64,000 nt of DNA from Pelagibacterium montanilacus (GCF_003992665.1 NZ_RZMX01000059.1:421142-485141), one strand, 5' to 3'. Shown: positions 1 to 8,530, counted from the stretch's first letter. Translations and numbers: made by a program. Notes: generated by a model from the sequence alone, not told the origin.

Positions 1-698
1 GGCTGGGTGGGCGCCCCGGTCCACAGGATGTGGCTGAGCCCGGAAATGCCCGGGTTTTCGGGGTGGGTGAAGGTATATTTCTCGTTGAGTGCCCGGCGAA
101 GCTCGGGGCTCCAGGCGAGGAGCTGGGCGGCCGAGACCTCGGCCATGTCCCCGATCGCATCCTGGGGATCGACGATCGCGTAGAAATTGCCGCCATAGGC
201 CACGTCGACCGTGACCTCTCCGAGCCCGTCGATGCTGGCCGTGAGGCCCTCGGAATGGAGGAAGGCCGGGACGTTGGTGAGCCGGACGTCCTCGACGTAC
301 TGGCCATCCTGCCGGTACTCGGCGACGACAAGACCGGCGGGAGTATCGAGCCGCACCACGCCGGGTGTTCTGGGCGTCACCAGCCCGTGCTCGATCATCG
401 AGGTCACTGTGCCGATGGTGCCGTGCCCGCACATGGGCAGGCAGCCCGAGGTCTCGATAAACAGGACCGCAATATCGCAGTCCTCGCGGGTGGGGGGATA
501 AAGAATGGAGCCCGACATCATGTCGTGGCCGCGCGGCTCGAACATCAGCCCGTGGCGAATCCAGTCGAATTCCGCAAGGAAATGGGCGCGTTTGTCCATC
601 ATGGTGGCGCCTTCGAGGCGCGGGCCGCCGCCGGCGACAAGGCGTACGGGGTTGCCGCAGGTGTGTCCGTCAATGCAGAAGAATGTATGTCTGGCCAT
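1..698 (-). CDS. 4-hydroxyproline 2-epimerase / proline racemase family (partial, 3' end outside window)
   Basis: The visible N-terminal ~232 residues match the proline racemase family, which epimerises trans-4-hydroxy-L-proline to cis-4-hydroxy-D-proline through a two-base mechanism in the cytoplasm. The first catalytic cysteine motif MCGHGTIG is at about residues 89-96 (Cys90). The conserved N-terminal stretch with FFCIDGHTCGNPVR begins right after the start, which supports the ATG at 698. The second catalytic cysteine should lie beyond the left edge and cannot be checked. The gene starts 10 bp after the stop of the FAD dehydrogenase gene, so the two are probably co-transcribed. The neighbours (D-amino-acid dehydrogenase, amino-acid ABC importer, GntR regulator) resemble the hyp cluster of Sinorhizobium and favour hydroxyproline over proline as substrate. 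The specificity is inferred. Confidence 0.88.
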   Translation of the reverse strand, partial: MARHTFFCIDGHTCGNPVRLVAGGGPRLEGATMMDKRAHFLAEFDWIRHGLMFEPRGHDMMSGSILYPPTREDCDIAVLFIETSGCLPMCGHGTIGTVTSMIEHGLVTPRTPGVVRLDTPAGLVVAEYRQDGQYVEDVRLTNVPAFLHSEGLTASIDGLGEVTVDVAYGGNFYAIVDPQDAIGDMAEVSAAQLLAWSPELRRALNEKYTFTHPENPGISGLSHILWTGAPTQ

Positions 699-708
699 GG
701 TCCGAGCC

Positions 709-1956
709 TTAAAAACGCGCAGATGAATAGGGCTTGATATCAGTGCAAGAGACGTTTGATCGCACAAGATCGGCGATGATATGGGCTGTTGCAGCAGACT
801 GGGTGAGACCCAGGTGGCCGTGGCCGAATGCGTAAAGAACCCTGGGGGTTTTCGCGGATGGCCCGATCACGGGCAGGGAGTCCGGCATCGAGGGGCGAAA
901 GCCCATCCACTGGACGCCGTCCGCTGTCTCGAGCCCCGGCAGCACGCAACTCGCCTTCCTGACGAGCGCCTCTGAGCGCCGGAAATCGGGCTTTCGATCA
1001 AGCCCGCCGAGCTCGACCGCCCCGCCGACCCTTATCCCCGTATCGAGCGGGCTGATGACGTAACCGTCCTCGGGGAGGACAAGTTGGCGCCGCAGATCGA
1101 AGGCCCGGGGCGGGAAAGTGGTATTGTACCCCCGTTCGGTCTCGAGGGGGATGGATTGGCCAATTGTGGCGGCCAATTTGTGGGACCATGCGCCCGCAGC
1201 CACGACCACGTGACCGGCCCCGATGGTGCTGCCGTCGGCGAGCACGACGCGGGCGCCGTCCTCGGCAAAGTCCAGTCGCGCGACCTCGGCCTGGCGAAAG
1301 GTGGCGCCGCGCGCGAGCGCTGCCTTGCCGATCCCCAGAGTGAGCTGATAGGGGTCCGAGACCGTCATCCACTGGGGCAGGAAGGTGCCGTGGGTGTAAC
1401 GGGGTCCGAGCCCGGGCTGGAGCTCGGCGAGCCGGGCGCCCGAGACGTGCTCGAAGGGGATGGCGTGCGCCTCGCGCTTGCTCCACATGGGCAGCGATGC
1501 GCGCCAGGAGGCCTCGCTGGAATAGAGGTAGATGGCCCCGTCCTTGCGCAGATGGTGCGCGAGCCCGGCTTCCTTAAGCATGGGTTCGGTCCGGGCGCGC
1601 GCCAGGTCCATCAGCGCGGCCTGGGCCCGGGTGCTGGCCTCAAGCCGGTCGGGCCAGCTCGCGCGGAAGAACCGCATGAGCCATGGCGCTATGCGCGGCG
1701 CGTAGCCCAGGGGAATCGAGAGCGGGCCGAGCGGATCGAACAGCCAGCCCGGCGCCTTGAACATGACGCCCGGGGAGGCGAGGGGCTCGATATCGGCGAA
1801 GGCATAGGCCCCCGCATTGCCCCGGCTGGCCTCTTCGGCCATGCCCTTTCGGTCGAGGATCAGAACCGAAACGCCCGAGGCGGCGAGCCGGTAGGCGATC
1901 GACAGGCCGATGACGCCAGCCCCCACGATCACTGTGTCATAGTCCCTGCGCGCCAA
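709..1956 (-). CDS. FAD-dependent D-amino-acid (cis-4-hydroxy-D-proline) dehydrogenase
   Basis: This is a DadA-type flavoprotein. The dinucleotide-binding motif VIVGAGVIGLS follows directly after the N-terminus, and the C-terminal FGHGHLGLTQSAA stretch contacts FAD in this family. Such enzymes oxidise D-amino acids at the membrane face to imino acids. Next to a hydroxyproline epimerase the likely substrate is cis-4-hydroxy-D-proline. The open frame extends back to a GTG at 2007, but that codon lies in the loop of a perfect 12-bp hairpin (1991-2023) that looks like the terminator of the upstream ABC operon. I therefore prefer the TTG at 1956, preceded by GGAG, which gives 415 residues and a normal short N-terminus (LARRDYDTVIVGAG). 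No other in-frame ATG precedes the FAD motif. The function is solid at family level; the start is tentative. Confidence 0.85.
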   Translation of the reverse strand: MARRDYDTVIVGAGVIGLSIAYRLAASGVSVLILDRKGMAEEASRGNAGAYAFADIEPLASPGVMFKAPGWLFDPLGPLSIPLGYAPRIAPWLMRFFRASWPDRLEASTRAQAALMDLARARTEPMLKEAGLAHHLRKDGAIYLYSSEASWRASLPMWSKREAHAIPFEHVSGARLAELQPGLGPRYTHGTFLPQWMTVSDPYQLTLGIGKAALARGATFRQAEVARLDFAEDGARVVLADGSTIGAGHVVVAAGAWSHKLAATIGQSIPLETERGYNTTFPPRAFDLRRQLVLPEDGYVISPLDTGIRVGGAVELGGLDRKPDFRRSEALVRKASCVLPGLETADGVQWMGFRPSMPDSLPVIGPSAKTPRVLYAFGHGHLGLTQSAATAHIIADLVRSNVSCTDIKPYSSARF

Positions 1957-1990
1957 TTTCTCGATGCTCCGACGCGTGCCTGTTGCATGA

Positions 1991-2023
1991 CGGAAAGCCC
2001 GCGGCACGTATGCGGGCTTTCCG
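1991..2023 (-). terminator. Perfect 12-bp hairpin between ABC operon and FAD dehydrogenase
   Basis: CGGAAAGCCCGC (1991-2002) pairs with GCGGGCTTTCCG (2012-2023) around a 9-nt loop, 48 bp after the stop of the transporter ATPase gene. The stem fits an intrinsic terminator or an attenuating 3' hairpin for the minus-strand transporter operon, although no long T-run follows. It contains the GTG that would otherwise be read as the start of the dehydrogenase gene. Confidence 0.6.
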
Positions 2024-2070
2024 GGTTTCGATCCGTTGGGTCAGCTTCCCGACGCCACTCCGGAGGGGGG

Positions 2071-2793
2071 TCAGAGAACCGATTTGAGGAAATCGGCGGT
2101 CTCGGGCCTTTCGGGGGATTCAAAGAGTTGGGCGGGTGTCCCGATCTCGTGGATGAGCCCGTCCTTGAAGAAGGCGACGCGGTTGGACACTTCCCGTGCG
2201 AAGGCCATTTCATGCGTGACCACGATCATGGTCATGCCCTCGTTTGCCAGAAGCCGCATCGTGTCGAGCACTTCGCCCACGAGCTGGGGATCGAGGGCCG
2301 AGGTCACCTCGTCGAACAGCATGTATTTGGGCTCCATGGCCAGCGCCCGGGCGATGGCCATGCGCTGCTGCTGGCCACCCGAGAGCTTGGAGGGATACAT
2401 CTTGAGCTTGTCGCCCAGCCCCACATGCTCGAGCTGCTTGATGGCGATCTCGTCGGCGTCCTTCTTGGACTTGCCCAGCACCTTACGCAGGGCAAGGGTA
2501 GTGTTCTCGAGGACGGTGAGATGGGGGAAGGCGTTCCACTGCTGGAAGACGATCCCGATATTGCGCCGCAGCTTGTTGAGATCGGTGTCCTTGGCGTGCA
2601 CTTCGGTGCCGTCCACGAGGATGCGGCCCTCGTCGATCGGCTCGAGCCCGTTGATGCACATGAGCATGGTGGACTTGCCCGACCCCGAGCCGCCGATGAC
2701 CGAGACGACCTCGCCCCTGTCGACCGTCATGGAGACGCCCTTGAGGACTTCGAGCTGACCGAAGGATTTCTTGACGTTCTCGATCTCAATCAT
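2071..2793 (-). CDS. Polar amino-acid ABC transporter, ATP-binding subunit (GlnQ/HisP type)
   Basis: The 240-residue cytoplasmic ATPase energises the import of a polar amino acid or hydroxyproline. Visible motifs are Walker A GGSGSGKST (about residues 35-43), signature LSGGQQQR, and Walker B MLFDEVTSALDP, where the usual Pro after DE is Val, a variant common in this subfamily. I placed the start at the ATG at 2793 (MIEIENVKKSFG). It overlaps the stop of the preceding permease gene by 8 nt, which suggests translational coupling; the longer frame to 2826 adds 11 residues that do not look like family sequence. It is the last gene of the four-gene operon (binding protein, permease, permease, ATPase). 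Confidence 0.93.
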   Translation of the reverse strand: MIEIENVKKSFGQLEVLKGVSMTVDRGEVVSVIGGSGSGKSTMLMCINGLEPIDEGRILVDGTEVHAKDTDLNKLRRNIGIVFQQWNAFPHLTVLENTTLALRKVLGKSKKDADEIAIKQLEHVGLGDKLKMYPSKLSGGQQQRMAIARALAMEPKYMLFDEVTSALDPQLVGEVLDTMRLLANEGMTMIVVTHEMAFAREVSNRVAFFKDGLIHEIGTPAQLFESPERPETADFLKSVL

Positions 2794-3442
2794 TTTCTCG
2801 CCATTTCCTTTCGAGGTGAGCGCCAAGGCGGGAGACGGGGAAGCTCACGATGAAATACATGAGCCCCGCGATCGCAAGGATCACCAGCGCCTCGTGAGGC
2901 TTGCGGGTGATGATGATCTGGGACGAGCGCAGGAGCTCGATGACCCCGATGGCGTAGACCAGCGCGGTGTCCTTCATGACGCCGAGGGTCAGGCCGATCC
3001 ATGAAGGGAGCATCACGCGTGTGCCGAGCGGCAGGACGATCTCGCGCAGATCCTGCCAGTAGGTAAGGCCCAGGGAGCGCGCGGCCCTGCGGGTGGTCGT
3101 GGGGACCGAGAGAATGCCCCCGCGCACGATTTCGGTACAAAAGGCGGCGGTGTAGGCCGCAAGAACCGCGCAGCCGACCACGAACGGGTTCATGTTGAGC
3201 CCGATGATCGACTGGAACGAGTTGAACAGGATGAACTGGATGAGCAGTGGCACCGAGCGCAGGACGTCGAGCACGGTGCCCAGCGGATAGTTCACGTACC
3301 AGGGCGACTGGGCCCTGATGACGCCAAAGACGAGCCCGGCCAGCGTACCGCCGAGCATAGCCCAGAAGGTGATCGCAAGGGTGAGCCCCGCGCCGCTGAG
3401 CATGAAAGATATGTCGCCCCAGGTGATGGAGGTTCCGAACAT
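2786..3442 (-). CDS. Polar amino-acid ABC transporter permease 2 (HisM/GlnP family)
   Basis: This 218-residue inner-membrane protein has about five hydrophobic segments. The EAA-type loop, with LGLTYWQDLREIVLP in the middle of the protein, contacts the ATPase. It is the second of two permeases, and the pair would form a heterodimeric channel. Its start lies 14 bp after the stop of permease 1, and its stop overlaps the ATPase start. The length and hydrophobic pattern are typical of the His/Glu/Gln/Arg/opine permease family. Confidence 0.92.
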   Translation of the reverse strand: MFGTSITWGDISFMLSGAGLTLAITFWAMLGGTLAGLVFGVIRAQSPWYVNYPLGTVLDVLRSVPLLIQFILFNSFQSIIGLNMNPFVVGCAVLAAYTAAFCTEIVRGGILSVPTTTRRAARSLGLTYWQDLREIVLPLGTRVMLPSWIGLTLGVMKDTALVYAIGVIELLRSSQIIITRKPHEALVILAIAGLMYFIVSFPVSRLGAHLERKWREND

Positions 3443-3456
3443 GGTCTATTCCTCCC

Positions 3457-4182
3457 TCAATACCTGAACAGGCGCCAGGCGATGAGCCGGGCCCCGCTGG
3501 TGACGATCTTGGCGATGACGTAGTAGATGGCCGCGGCGAGCGCGAAGAACTCGAAGGTGCGGAACGTGCGCGCGTTGAGCTCCTGGGTTACGCCGGTGAG
3601 GTCGATGTTGAGCCCCACGAAGATGCCGACAGAGGTCATCAGGATCGCCCAGACCATCTGGTTGGTCATGGGGTGGAACACGGCGCGGAACATCTGCGGC
3701 AGGACGATGAGGCGGAAGGCATCGAAGGGCCCGAAGCCCAGCGATCGCGCGGCGCGCGTCTGGGTGTCGGGCACGGCCCGCAGCCCGCCCCGGAAAGTCT
3801 CGGCCAGATAGCCCGCGTTGTTGAACGCGATCCCGACCAGCACCGCCCAGTAGGAATCCAGATAGAAGATGTTGATCCCCATGGCGCGGAAATCGATGTC
3901 AAACCAGCTCGCAACGAGCTGGAGCACCGCGGGAATGCCGAAGTAGATCATATAGACCTGAAAGAGCGCCGGCGTGTTGCGGGCGATCTCGATCCAGGTT
4001 GTGGCGAACCCGCGCGCAGCAACGAAGCGCGACTGTTTGGCCAGCGCCAGGACGACTCCGACGATTATGCCGATGACCATGGAGAGCACGGCGATCTGGA
4101 GCGTGATCCAGGCGCCCGCAAGCATGTCGGGCAGGGCGCGGAAGGCCTGATTCCAGTGGAAGGTATAGTTGATGTCGAACAT
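3457..4182 (-). CDS. Polar amino-acid ABC transporter permease 1 (HisQ/GlnP family)
   Basis: This is an integral membrane permease of 241 residues with the family EAA loop (LGFGPFDAFRLIVLPQMFRAV). The open frame runs back to 4350, but the first ~56 codons are Arg/Gly/Pro-rich and overlap the end of the binding-protein gene. The ATG at 4182 (MFDINYTFHWNQAF) has a GGGAAG Shine-Dalgarno element and gives the usual permease N-terminus, so I chose it. It follows the binding-protein gene after a hairpin-containing gap and forms the transmembrane pore together with the next gene. Confidence 0.92.
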   Translation of the reverse strand: MFDINYTFHWNQAFRALPDMLAGAWITLQIAVLSMVIGIIVGVVLALAKQSRFVAARGFATTWIEIARNTPALFQVYMIYFGIPAVLQLVASWFDIDFRAMGINIFYLDSYWAVLVGIAFNNAGYLAETFRGGLRAVPDTQTRAARSLGFGPFDAFRLIVLPQMFRAVFHPMTNQMVWAILMTSVGIFVGLNIDLTGVTQELNARTFRTFEFFALAAAIYYVIAKIVTSGARLIAWRLFRY

Positions 4183-4253
4183 GCGTCTTCCCTGATTGCG
4201 CGCCACCCCCAGGGCTTTGCCGGACCCTCGCGTGCGCTCCAGAAGAACGAAGA

Positions 4254-4280
4254 CGGGGAGCCCCTTGTGAGGGCTCCCCG
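4254..4280 (-). terminator. Hairpin after the binding-protein gene (partial terminator or mRNA-stabilising stem)
   Basis: CGGGGAGCCC (4254-4263) pairs perfectly with GGGCTCCCCG (4271-4280) around a 7-nt loop, 12 nt downstream of the binding-protein stop. No T-run follows. A stem like this between binding-protein and permease genes typically keeps binding-protein mRNA more abundant than the rest of the operon. That role is inferred. Confidence 0.65.
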
Positions 4281-4292
4281 CTGAACAGGCTC

Positions 4293-5114
4293 TTAGTAGT
4301 AGACGCCCGGGACGCTCAGGTCCGGAGCTTCGGCGCCGCCACCGACCCACTTCTCGAACAGTTCGTCATAGCGCCCGGTGCGGATCTGCTGGTTGACGAA
4401 GAGGTTGAGGTAGTTGATCAGGCCGTATTCCTCACGCAGCGTGATCAGGCCCACATAGTCGACGAGATAGGGCGCTTCGTCCGCGATCACGAAGCCGTCG
4501 AAATTGCCTTCATTGACGGTTGCCGCGGCGACCGTGCCGGTGACGACGGTGGCGTCGATCTGGCCCTGGTTGAGGGCGAGGAACACGTCGGCCTGGCTCT
4601 GGAAGGTGCGGAACGAGCCGCCGGCATCCCACTCGTTGAAGTCCTCTTCGAGCGCGATGGCTTCAAAGACGCCCGCGACCGAACCCAGGTTCATGCCCGC
4701 AAGGTCTTCATAGCTCTCGATGCCGGTGTCCTCACGGGTGAGGACCACGTTGTTGAACGCGAAATAGGGGATCGAAAAGCCAATGGTCTTGGCGCGCTCG
4801 AGGGTGTCGGAGGTCGAGGCGACGCCGACATCGGCGCGGCCCGAGACCAGAGCCGGGATACGATCGGGGAAGGGGGTTTCCACGATCTCGGCATCCACGC
4901 CCAGCGCGGCGGCGAGGTCGTTGCAGGTGTCGACGTCAAAGCCGACCGGCTCGTTGTTGTCGTCGCGCGAGCCCATGGGGGGGAAATCGAGCGTGACCGC
5001 GCAGCGCAGCACGCCGGAGGAGATGATGTCGTCGAGCTTGTCGGCGAAGACGGGCGTCGTGGCCACAAGGCTCATGGCGACCGAACCCGCCGCGATCAGT
5101 GCAGGAAATTTCAT
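4293..5114 (-). CDS. Polar amino-acid ABC transporter periplasmic binding protein (SBP family 3)
   Basis: The protein has 273 residues. The N-terminus is a clear Sec signal peptide ending near PVFA (about residue 24). The mature part follows the family-3 pattern: GVLRCAVTLDFPPMG near the start, then GFDVDTCNDLAAALG and PFPDRIPALVSGRADV in the first lobe. It would capture the substrate in the periplasm and deliver it to the two permeases encoded downstream. Given the flanking epimerase and dehydrogenase, a hydroxyproline or proline ligand is plausible but not shown by the sequence. It is the first gene of the minus-strand operon and is divergent from the GntR regulator gene. Confidence 0.93.
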   Translation of the reverse strand: MKFPALIAAGSVAMSLVATTPVFADKLDDIISSGVLRCAVTLDFPPMGSRDDNNEPVGFDVDTCNDLAAALGVDAEIVETPFPDRIPALVSGRADVGVASTSDTLERAKTIGFSIPYFAFNNVVLTREDTGIESYEDLAGMNLGSVAGVFEAIALEEDFNEWDAGGSFRTFQSQADVFLALNQGQIDATVVTGTVAAATVNEGNFDGFVIADEAPYLVDYVGLITLREEYGLINYLNLFVNQQIRTGRYDELFEKWVGGGAEAPDLSVPGVYY

Positions 5115-5261
5115 GGTTGTCCCTCTCTTTGTTGGCTGGAATTATGCTTCCCTCACCGGCCCCCAACAGGCCGACTTAACATTACGTTTGCATAATCGTA
5201 TCCAATCTACAATATACTAAGTGCTCGAATGCAGGACGCCGATTGAAATCGGCGCCGCAGT
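5115..5261. promoter_or_regulatory. Divergent promoter region between transporter operon and GntR gene
   Basis: These 147 bp are distinctly AT-rich at 5175-5220. They hold inverted ATTATGC (5141-5147) and GCATAAT (5190-5196) half-sites, the second inside the string TTGCATAAT. FadR-type GntR repressors often bind TTG/CAA palindromes, so the half-sites are operator candidates. No -35/-10 pair stands out enough to place a transcription start. Confidence 0.4.
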
Positions 5262-6005
5262 ATGCACCTTCGCTTCCCTGCGGCTGAAAGGCGGCTGAGC
5301 GATGCGGCGGACCGGGAGTTGTGGCAGTTGCCCAAAGGCTTGAAACTCAAGACGCTTGATCTGGGGCGACAGGCGTCATCGTCGGACGTCATCTACGACG
5401 CGCTGCGCGATGCCATCATCCGCGGCGAGATCGCCGAGGGCGAGCCGCTGCGCCAGGATTCCATCGCCCAGATGTTCAACGTCTCCCGCATCCCCGTGCG
5501 CGAGGCCATGCAGCGGCTCGAGGCCCAGGGGCTGGTGGTGTCCGAGCGCTACAAGGGCGTGGTGGTCGCCTCGCTGTCGCCCGAGCAGATCATCGAGATC
5601 TTCGAGTTTCGCGCGCTGGTCGAGCCAGCGGTTATCGAGGCCGCCGTGCCGCTCATGACCGAAGCGTCCCTCGAGCGCGCCCAGCGCCATTGCGATGCCT
5701 TTGCCGCCGAGACCGATCCGGTGCGCTGGGGCGATCTCAACCGCGAATTCCACAACGCGCTCTATCGCGATTGCGACCGGCCCTATTTCCTCTCGGTGAT
5801 CGACAAGACCAACGATCTGGTGGAGCGCTATGTGCGGCTGGTGCTGTTTTTGACCCAGGGGCTGCGCAATGCAACGACCGAACATCAGGCGATCCTCGAC
5901 GCCTGCAAGAGCCGCAAGCCCAAGCTGGCGGCCGAGCTGACGCGCCGGCATGTCGACGCGGCGGGAAAGAACCTCGTCAACTATCTGCGCGAGCATCACA
6001 AATAG
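5262..6005 (+). CDS. GntR-family (FadR subfamily, FCD domain) transcriptional regulator
   Basis: It has an N-terminal winged helix (VIYDALRDAIIRGEIAEGE, then SRIPVREAMQRLE) and a C-terminal helical FCD ligand domain with the metal-ligand pattern of this family (DLNREFH, then ERYVR and TTEHQAILDA). These are cytoplasmic repressors that respond to a small acid or amino acid. Being divergent from the transporter and next to the epimerase and dehydrogenase genes, it most likely controls them, like HypR of Sinorhizobium. The ATG at 5262 gives 247 residues but has no clear Shine-Dalgarno. A TTG at 5340 would give a more typical ~221-residue protein, so the start is uncertain. Confidence 0.88.
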   Translation: MHLRFPAAERRLSDAADRELWQLPKGLKLKTLDLGRQASSSDVIYDALRDAIIRGEIAEGEPLRQDSIAQMFNVSRIPVREAMQRLEAQGLVVSERYKGVVVASLSPEQIIEIFEFRALVEPAVIEAAVPLMTEASLERAQRHCDAFAAETDPVRWGDLNREFHNALYRDCDRPYFLSVIDKTNDLVERYVRLVLFLTQGLRNATTEHQAILDACKSRKPKLAAELTRRHVDAAGKNLVNYLREHHK

Positions 6006-6168
6006 CGCTTGCTCCGCGCGTCCCCGGTGACCTGTACGGTTCGGCGCCCCAAGGCATACGAATTTTGCCGGCGGGCCGAGATGCCTTCCCATTTCCATTC
6101 GCGCGCGCTTAGGGTGAGGCGTGCTCCCGTGCGGGGCGCGGTATCAATCTGATTGTGAGGTTCGGGCC

Positions 6169-7209
6169 ATGGCCAAGGCGCTGGTACTTGAAGAAAAGGG
6201 CAAGCTCGCCCTGCGGGAGATTGCGATCGAGACGGAGCCGGGGCCGGCCGATGTGGTGATCGAGGTGCGCACGGTCGGGGTCTGCGGGTCCGACGTGCAC
6301 TATTACACCCATGGCAAGATCGGGCCCTTCGTGGTCCGCGAGCCGATGATTCTCGGCCATGAGGCATCGGGCGTCGTGGTCGCGGTGGGTTCAGACGTGG
6401 CGGGCCTTTCGGTCGGGGACCGGGTGTGCATGGAGCCGGGCATTCCCGACCCGACATCGCGCGCCTCGCGGCTGGGCATCTACAATCTCGACCCCGCGGT
6501 GCGGTTCTGGGCGACTCCGCCGGTCCATGGCTGCCTGACCCCGCGCGTGGTCCATCCGGCGGCGTTCACCTACAAGCTGCCCGACTCTGTGTCCTTTGCC
6601 GAAGGGGCGATGGTCGAGCCCTTCGCCGTGGGCATGCAGGCCGCCATGCGCGCCGGGATCCGGCCGGGCGATATCGGCGTGGTGACCGGCGCCGGGCCGA
6701 TCGGGATGATGACAGCCCTGGCCGCGCTCGCAGGCGGCTGCGCGAAGGTCTATGTGACCGATATGGCCCAGCCCAAGCTCGATATCGTGGGGCGCTACGA
6801 GGGCGTCGAGACCATCAATATAAGGGAGACCTCAGCGGCGGACGCGATCATGGAGGCGACCGACGGCTGGGGCGCGGACGTGGTCTTCGAGTGTTCGGGT
6901 GCCGCGCCCGCGATCCTGGGGCTGCCCGCGCTGGTGCGGCCCGGTGGCGCCGCAGTGCTGGTCGGCATGCCCGTCGATCCCGTGCCGGTGGACGTGGTGG
7001 CGTTTCAGGCCAAGGAAATCCGGATCGAGACGGTTTTCCGCTATGCCAATGTCTATGACCGGGCGATCTCGCTGATGGCGTCGGGCAAGGTGGACCTCAA
7101 GCCGCTGATCTCGGCCACCCTGCCGTTCAGCCAGTCCATAGCCGCGTTCGACCGGGCCGTGGAAGCTCGGGAAACCGACGTGAAGATCCAGATCGACATG
7201 GAAGGCTGA
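6169..7209 (+). CDS. Zinc-dependent NAD(P) polyol dehydrogenase, xylitol dehydrogenase-like
   Basis: This 346-residue medium-chain dehydrogenase has the catalytic zinc site [10 protein letters not shown] (Cys39) and GHEASG (His64, Glu65), then the Rossmann motif GAGPIG. An Asp follows the second strand (VTDMAQPK), which favours NAD+. The stretch [29 protein letters not shown] is diagnostic of the xylitol/sorbitol dehydrogenase group. The cysteines of the structural zinc lobe are absent, as in part of this group. It would oxidise xylitol to D-xylulose. I used the ATG at 6169 rather than the upstream in-frame codon at 6121, because the family sequence begins there. The pentitol transport and kinase genes follow downstream. 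Confidence 0.85.
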   Translation: MAKALVLEEKGKLALREIAIETEPGPADVVIEVRTVGVCGSDVHYYTHGKIGPFVVREPMILGHEASGVVVAVGSDVAGLSVGDRVCMEPGIPDPTSRASRLGIYNLDPAVRFWATPPVHGCLTPRVVHPAAFTYKLPDSVSFAEGAMVEPFAVGMQAAMRAGIRPGDIGVVTGAGPIGMMTALAALAGGCAKVYVTDMAQPKLDIVGRYEGVETINIRETSAADAIMEATDGWGADVVFECSGAAPAILGLPALVRPGGAAVLVGMPVDPVPVDVVAFQAKEIRIETVFRYANVYDRAISLMASGKVDLKPLISATLPFSQSIAAFDRAVEARETDVKIQIDMEG

Positions 7210-7551
7210 GCGGCGAGCGGAACTGATGGAAAAGTATTAGCTCTTTGGCCCGGAAGCCCCGACTTCGGGCCAAAGCGAAACCGGGCCCCTTTGTCGGGGA
7301 GCCCGTAAACTATCGGAAGATATGTCAGTATCGCTGCGGTTTTGGGCCCGTCTCCGGCCCGAAATCCCTTTATGGTATGGCCCGAAGCATGCCGGGCGGA
7401 GTCGAAATTCGGATGTGAGGGTCAAAAAAGTACCAGCTTTTTGTCCGGCATCATGTGGCCCCGGGCGCAGTGGGGGTGTTACACTTCGGTTAATGAAGAC
7501 AAGGCGGTTCGAGGGGGTCGGGCCGACCGGGACAAGTCCAGGGAGGACGCG
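7210..7551. other. Gap upstream of the AraC gene, no gene seen
   Basis: These 342 bp hold two consecutive stem-loops after the dehydrogenase gene (listed separately) and then the leader of the AraC-type gene. Short frames here lack ribosome-binding sites or family resemblance, so I call no gene. The promoter of the pentitol regulator should lie at about 7400-7540, but I cannot place its boxes. Confidence 0.5.
7243..7303 (+). terminator. Tandem stem-loops after the xylitol dehydrogenase-like gene
   Basis: CTTTGGCCCGGAAG (7243-7256) pairs with CTTCGGGCCAAAG (7263-7275) with one bulged base. A second GC stem (CGGGCCCC with GGGGAGCCCG) lies at about 7282-7305. Their position 30-100 bp after the stop fits transcription termination before the AraC gene; a T-run is weak or missing. 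Confidence 0.5.
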
Positions 7552-8436
7552 ATGCAGCTCGATCTCGAGTTGGTTCACATCCGCAAAGGCGAGTCGTTTG
7601 CAGCCTGGCGCCACGGCTATCCGTTCCGCACGGTCCGCTGGCACTATCACCCCGAATACGAAATCCATCTCGTCGTCGCTACGTCCGGGCGCTTTTATGT
7701 GGGCGATCACGTGGGCGAATTCAGCCCCGGGCAGTTGATCCTGACCGGTCCGAACCTGCCCCAGAACTGGATCAGCGATCTGGGATCGGACGAGACCGCG
7801 CCCCGGCGCACCGAGGTCATCCAGTTTCCCGAGAGCTTCATCGAGGACGCGCTGCAGGCGTTCCCCGAGATGGACGCGGCGCGCGCCCTGCTTGAGCGCA
7901 GCCGCCGGGGCATCCTGTTCGACTACAGGACCGGCGCCAAGGTCCGCCCCCTGATGGAGCGGCTAACCGAGGCGCGCGGCGTGCTTCGGCTGGGGCTGTT
8001 CTTTGAGATCCTCGACATTCTGGTCAACGCGCCCAACACCCAGACCCTCGCGAGCATGAGCCTGTTGCTCGACATGGAAAAGGCCGAGGAATCGGACATG
8101 AACCGGGCCATCGCCTATCTGCGCGAGAACCTGACCGCGCCGATCAGCGAGGCCGAGTTCGCCCGGTTCACGGGCCAGAGCCCAAGCGCCTTTTCCCGCT
8201 CGTTCAAGCGCCATACAGGCTCGACGCTGGTGCGGTTCAGGAACCAGCTCCGGATCGACCTGGCCTGCAAGATGCTGCTGACCGATCCCGATGCCAAGGT
8301 CGCGGATTTGTGTTTCGAGGTGGGATTTTCCAACCTCTCCAATTTCAACCGGCATTTCCTGAGATTGAAGGGAATGTCGCCATCCGAATTCCGCGCCAAG
8401 TTCGCGGAGAACGAGGCCGTGCGCATGCCGGCCTGA
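7552..8436 (+). CDS. AraC-family transcriptional regulator with N-terminal cupin domain
   Basis: This is a 294-residue regulator. The N-terminal cupin half contains WHYHPEYEIHLV, the sugar-sensing fold of AraC-type proteins. The C-terminal double helix-turn-helix runs from about residue 185, with AEFARFTGQSPSAFSRSFKRHTG and VADLCFEVGFSNLSNFNRHFLRLKG. The ATG at 7552 is preceded by GGGAGG at good spacing; the open frame continues upstream to 7342 but that part has no cupin character. The gene sits between the xylitol dehydrogenase-like gene and the sugar ABC operon and is probably their activator. The inducer is unknown; a pentitol is likely. Confidence 0.9.
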   Translation: MQLDLELVHIRKGESFAAWRHGYPFRTVRWHYHPEYEIHLVVATSGRFYVGDHVGEFSPGQLILTGPNLPQNWISDLGSDETAPRRTEVIQFPESFIEDALQAFPEMDAARALLERSRRGILFDYRTGAKVRPLMERLTEARGVLRLGLFFEILDILVNAPNTQTLASMSLLLDMEKAEESDMNRAIAYLRENLTAPISEAEFARFTGQSPSAFSRSFKRHTGSTLVRFRNQLRIDLACKMLLTDPDAKVADLCFEVGFSNLSNFNRHFLRLKGMSPSEFRAKFAENEAVRMPA

Positions 8437-8468
8437 CACCCTGACGAACCCCAGATTTGCTCGATCAG

Positions 8469-8489
8469 CCGCAGGCATCCCGTCTGCGG
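8469..8489 (+). terminator. Short hairpin upstream of the sugar-binding protein gene
   Basis: CCGCAG (8469-8474) pairs with CTGCGG (8484-8489) in the 94-bp gap between the AraC gene and the sugar-binding protein gene. It may be a weak terminator of the AraC gene or a leader structure. Only the inverted repeat is visible. Confidence 0.35.
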
Positions 8490-8530
8490 ACCGGGAGAGC
8501 TTTACCCAGCTTCATCAACGGGAGGACCTT

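Noticed and set aside
1084-2853. 589-codon plus-strand frame
   Set aside because: It lies opposite the FAD dehydrogenase and ABC ATPase genes, whose families are clear; its Arg/Gly/His-rich composition is typical of antisense frames in high-GC DNA.
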